Positions 23,122 through 23,587 of a stretch of DNA of 23,587 nucleotides are shown piece after piece. This stretch comes from RUG563 sp024681215. Lineage in GTDB: Bacteria; Bacillota; Clostridia; Christensenellales; Aristaeellaceae. The position numbers and the translations under genes are program-made. The stretch covers positions 1-23,587 of the forward strand of contig JAILBG010000065.1 of the NCBI GenBank assembly GCA_024681215.1, in the 5' to 3' direction. How positions within the stretch are numbered: position 1 is the stretch's first letter; each line of letters starts with the position of its first letter. Below the pieces are notes generated by a model. It saw only the letters and a list, made by a program, of their open reading frames with translations. It had not been told where the DNA came from and made no database searches.

Positions 23122-23587
23122 CTCGTCAAGGGCGGCGTGAACGTGCGCGTCAAGCCCTGGGGCACCTCCCTGGGCCAGCTGCCAAAGGATACAGTGCTGC
23201 CCTATTACGGCACCGCCATCGCCAGCGGGTCTGAACTGTGGTACCTGGTGTATTCCAACCAGTTCGGCGCTTTCGGCTACGTGCTGGGCGATATGGCAAC
23301 GGTGGTGAGCCAGAACAACCCCGCCGCGTCCACCACCACCCCGCCGGTTACCACCGGCTATGTGGCCACCACGGCTTCCTCCGTGTGGCTGCGGCTGAAG
23401 CCCGATGCCAACGCAGAAACCGCCGGCCAGGTGAAGGCAAAGGGCACCGTGCTGGCCATGACCGGCTCTCCCGTCGCCAACGGCGCGTACGTATGGTATC
23501 CCGTGGTAACGGCGGAAGGCGTGAGGGCATATCTCCGCGGCGACTTCGTGTTCCAGCTGGCCGACTGGCAGCTGGAGGCGTATAAAT
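23122..23587 (+). pseudogene. In-frame continuation of the SH3-repeat gene after the TAG (runs off the window)
   Basis: Directly after the TAG at 23119-23121 the same frame stays open for 155 codons to the window edge. It encodes two further SH3-like domains ('GGVNVRVKPWGTSLGQLPK...WYLVYS...FGYVLGD' and 'GYVATTASSVWLRLKP...YVWYPVV...YLRGDF') with the same Thr/Pro linker style. Domain 5 begins GTG-AAG-CTG and domain 6 begins ATC-TAG-CTC, so the stop stands where Lys or Arg is found in the other copies. This points to an A-to-T change (AAG to TAG) or to read-through. No ribosome binding site for reinitiation is obvious near the stop. No frameshift or other damage is seen, so the lesion would be recent, or the codon is tolerated. 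Confidence 0.75.

Noticed and set aside
23238..23585. Open frame of 115 codons near the window end as the gene following the TAG
   Set aside because: It is in a different frame from the SH3 protein; the conserved SH3 sequence lies in the original frame.

Overview
The window looks like a chromosomal segment of a GC-rich, endospore-forming member of the Clostridia. A full-length SpoIVA, a typical Firmicutes gene set (RecO, RF3, a D-Ala-D-Ala carboxypeptidase, pyrimidine-nucleoside phosphorylase, LytTR regulator, SH3-repeat secreted protein) and strong AGGAGG ribosome binding sites support this; the exact lineage cannot be fixed from the sequence. Coding density is high and strands alternate in short operons. 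I saw no rRNA, tRNA, CRISPR array or insertion sequence.

Layout. 1-1102 (+): the end of a Met/Pro/His-rich protein, translationally coupled to a LytTR response regulator. 1103-1467: a gene-free stretch with six inverted repeats, the last a good bidirectional terminator. 1468-4751 (-): an ABC exporter (ATPase and two permeases) followed by recO, tightly packed. 4994-5239 (-): a small membrane-anchored protein with LEA-like 11-residue repeats, its own consensus promoter and terminator. 5240-5640: divergent promoters plus a tiny leader ORF (MRCPP-stop) before prfC. 5641-8168 (+): prfC (RF3) and a zinc-binding lipoprotein, closed by a bidirectional terminator. 8212-10944 (-): a fumarase-type beta subunit, a histidine phosphatase and a DD-carboxypeptidase. 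11078-13505 (+): spoIVA with a sigma-E-like promoter, then an unknown membrane protein coupled to a small USP-like protein. 13664-14479 (+): a visibly AT-richer GNAT acetyltransferase, probably acquired. 14687-21290 (-): pyrimidine-nucleoside phosphorylase, a secreted protein with an internal duplication, a 937-residue zinc-ribbon/TM/solenoid protein and a membrane acyltransferase. 21535 to the end (+): a secreted protein with at least seven SH3-like domains, interrupted by an in-frame TAG after the fifth.

Common themes are the cell envelope (carboxypeptidase, O-acyltransferase, SH3 protein, ABC exporter, solenoid protein) and sporulation (SpoIVA). The points most worth a second look are the amber codon that splits an otherwise intact SH3 array, the Pro-Pro-UGA leader ORF ahead of the release-factor gene prfC, a WalR-box-like site over the SH3 gene promoter, and the large solenoid protein with its secreted and acyltransferase neighbours. 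None amounts to a clear new defence or mobile system.
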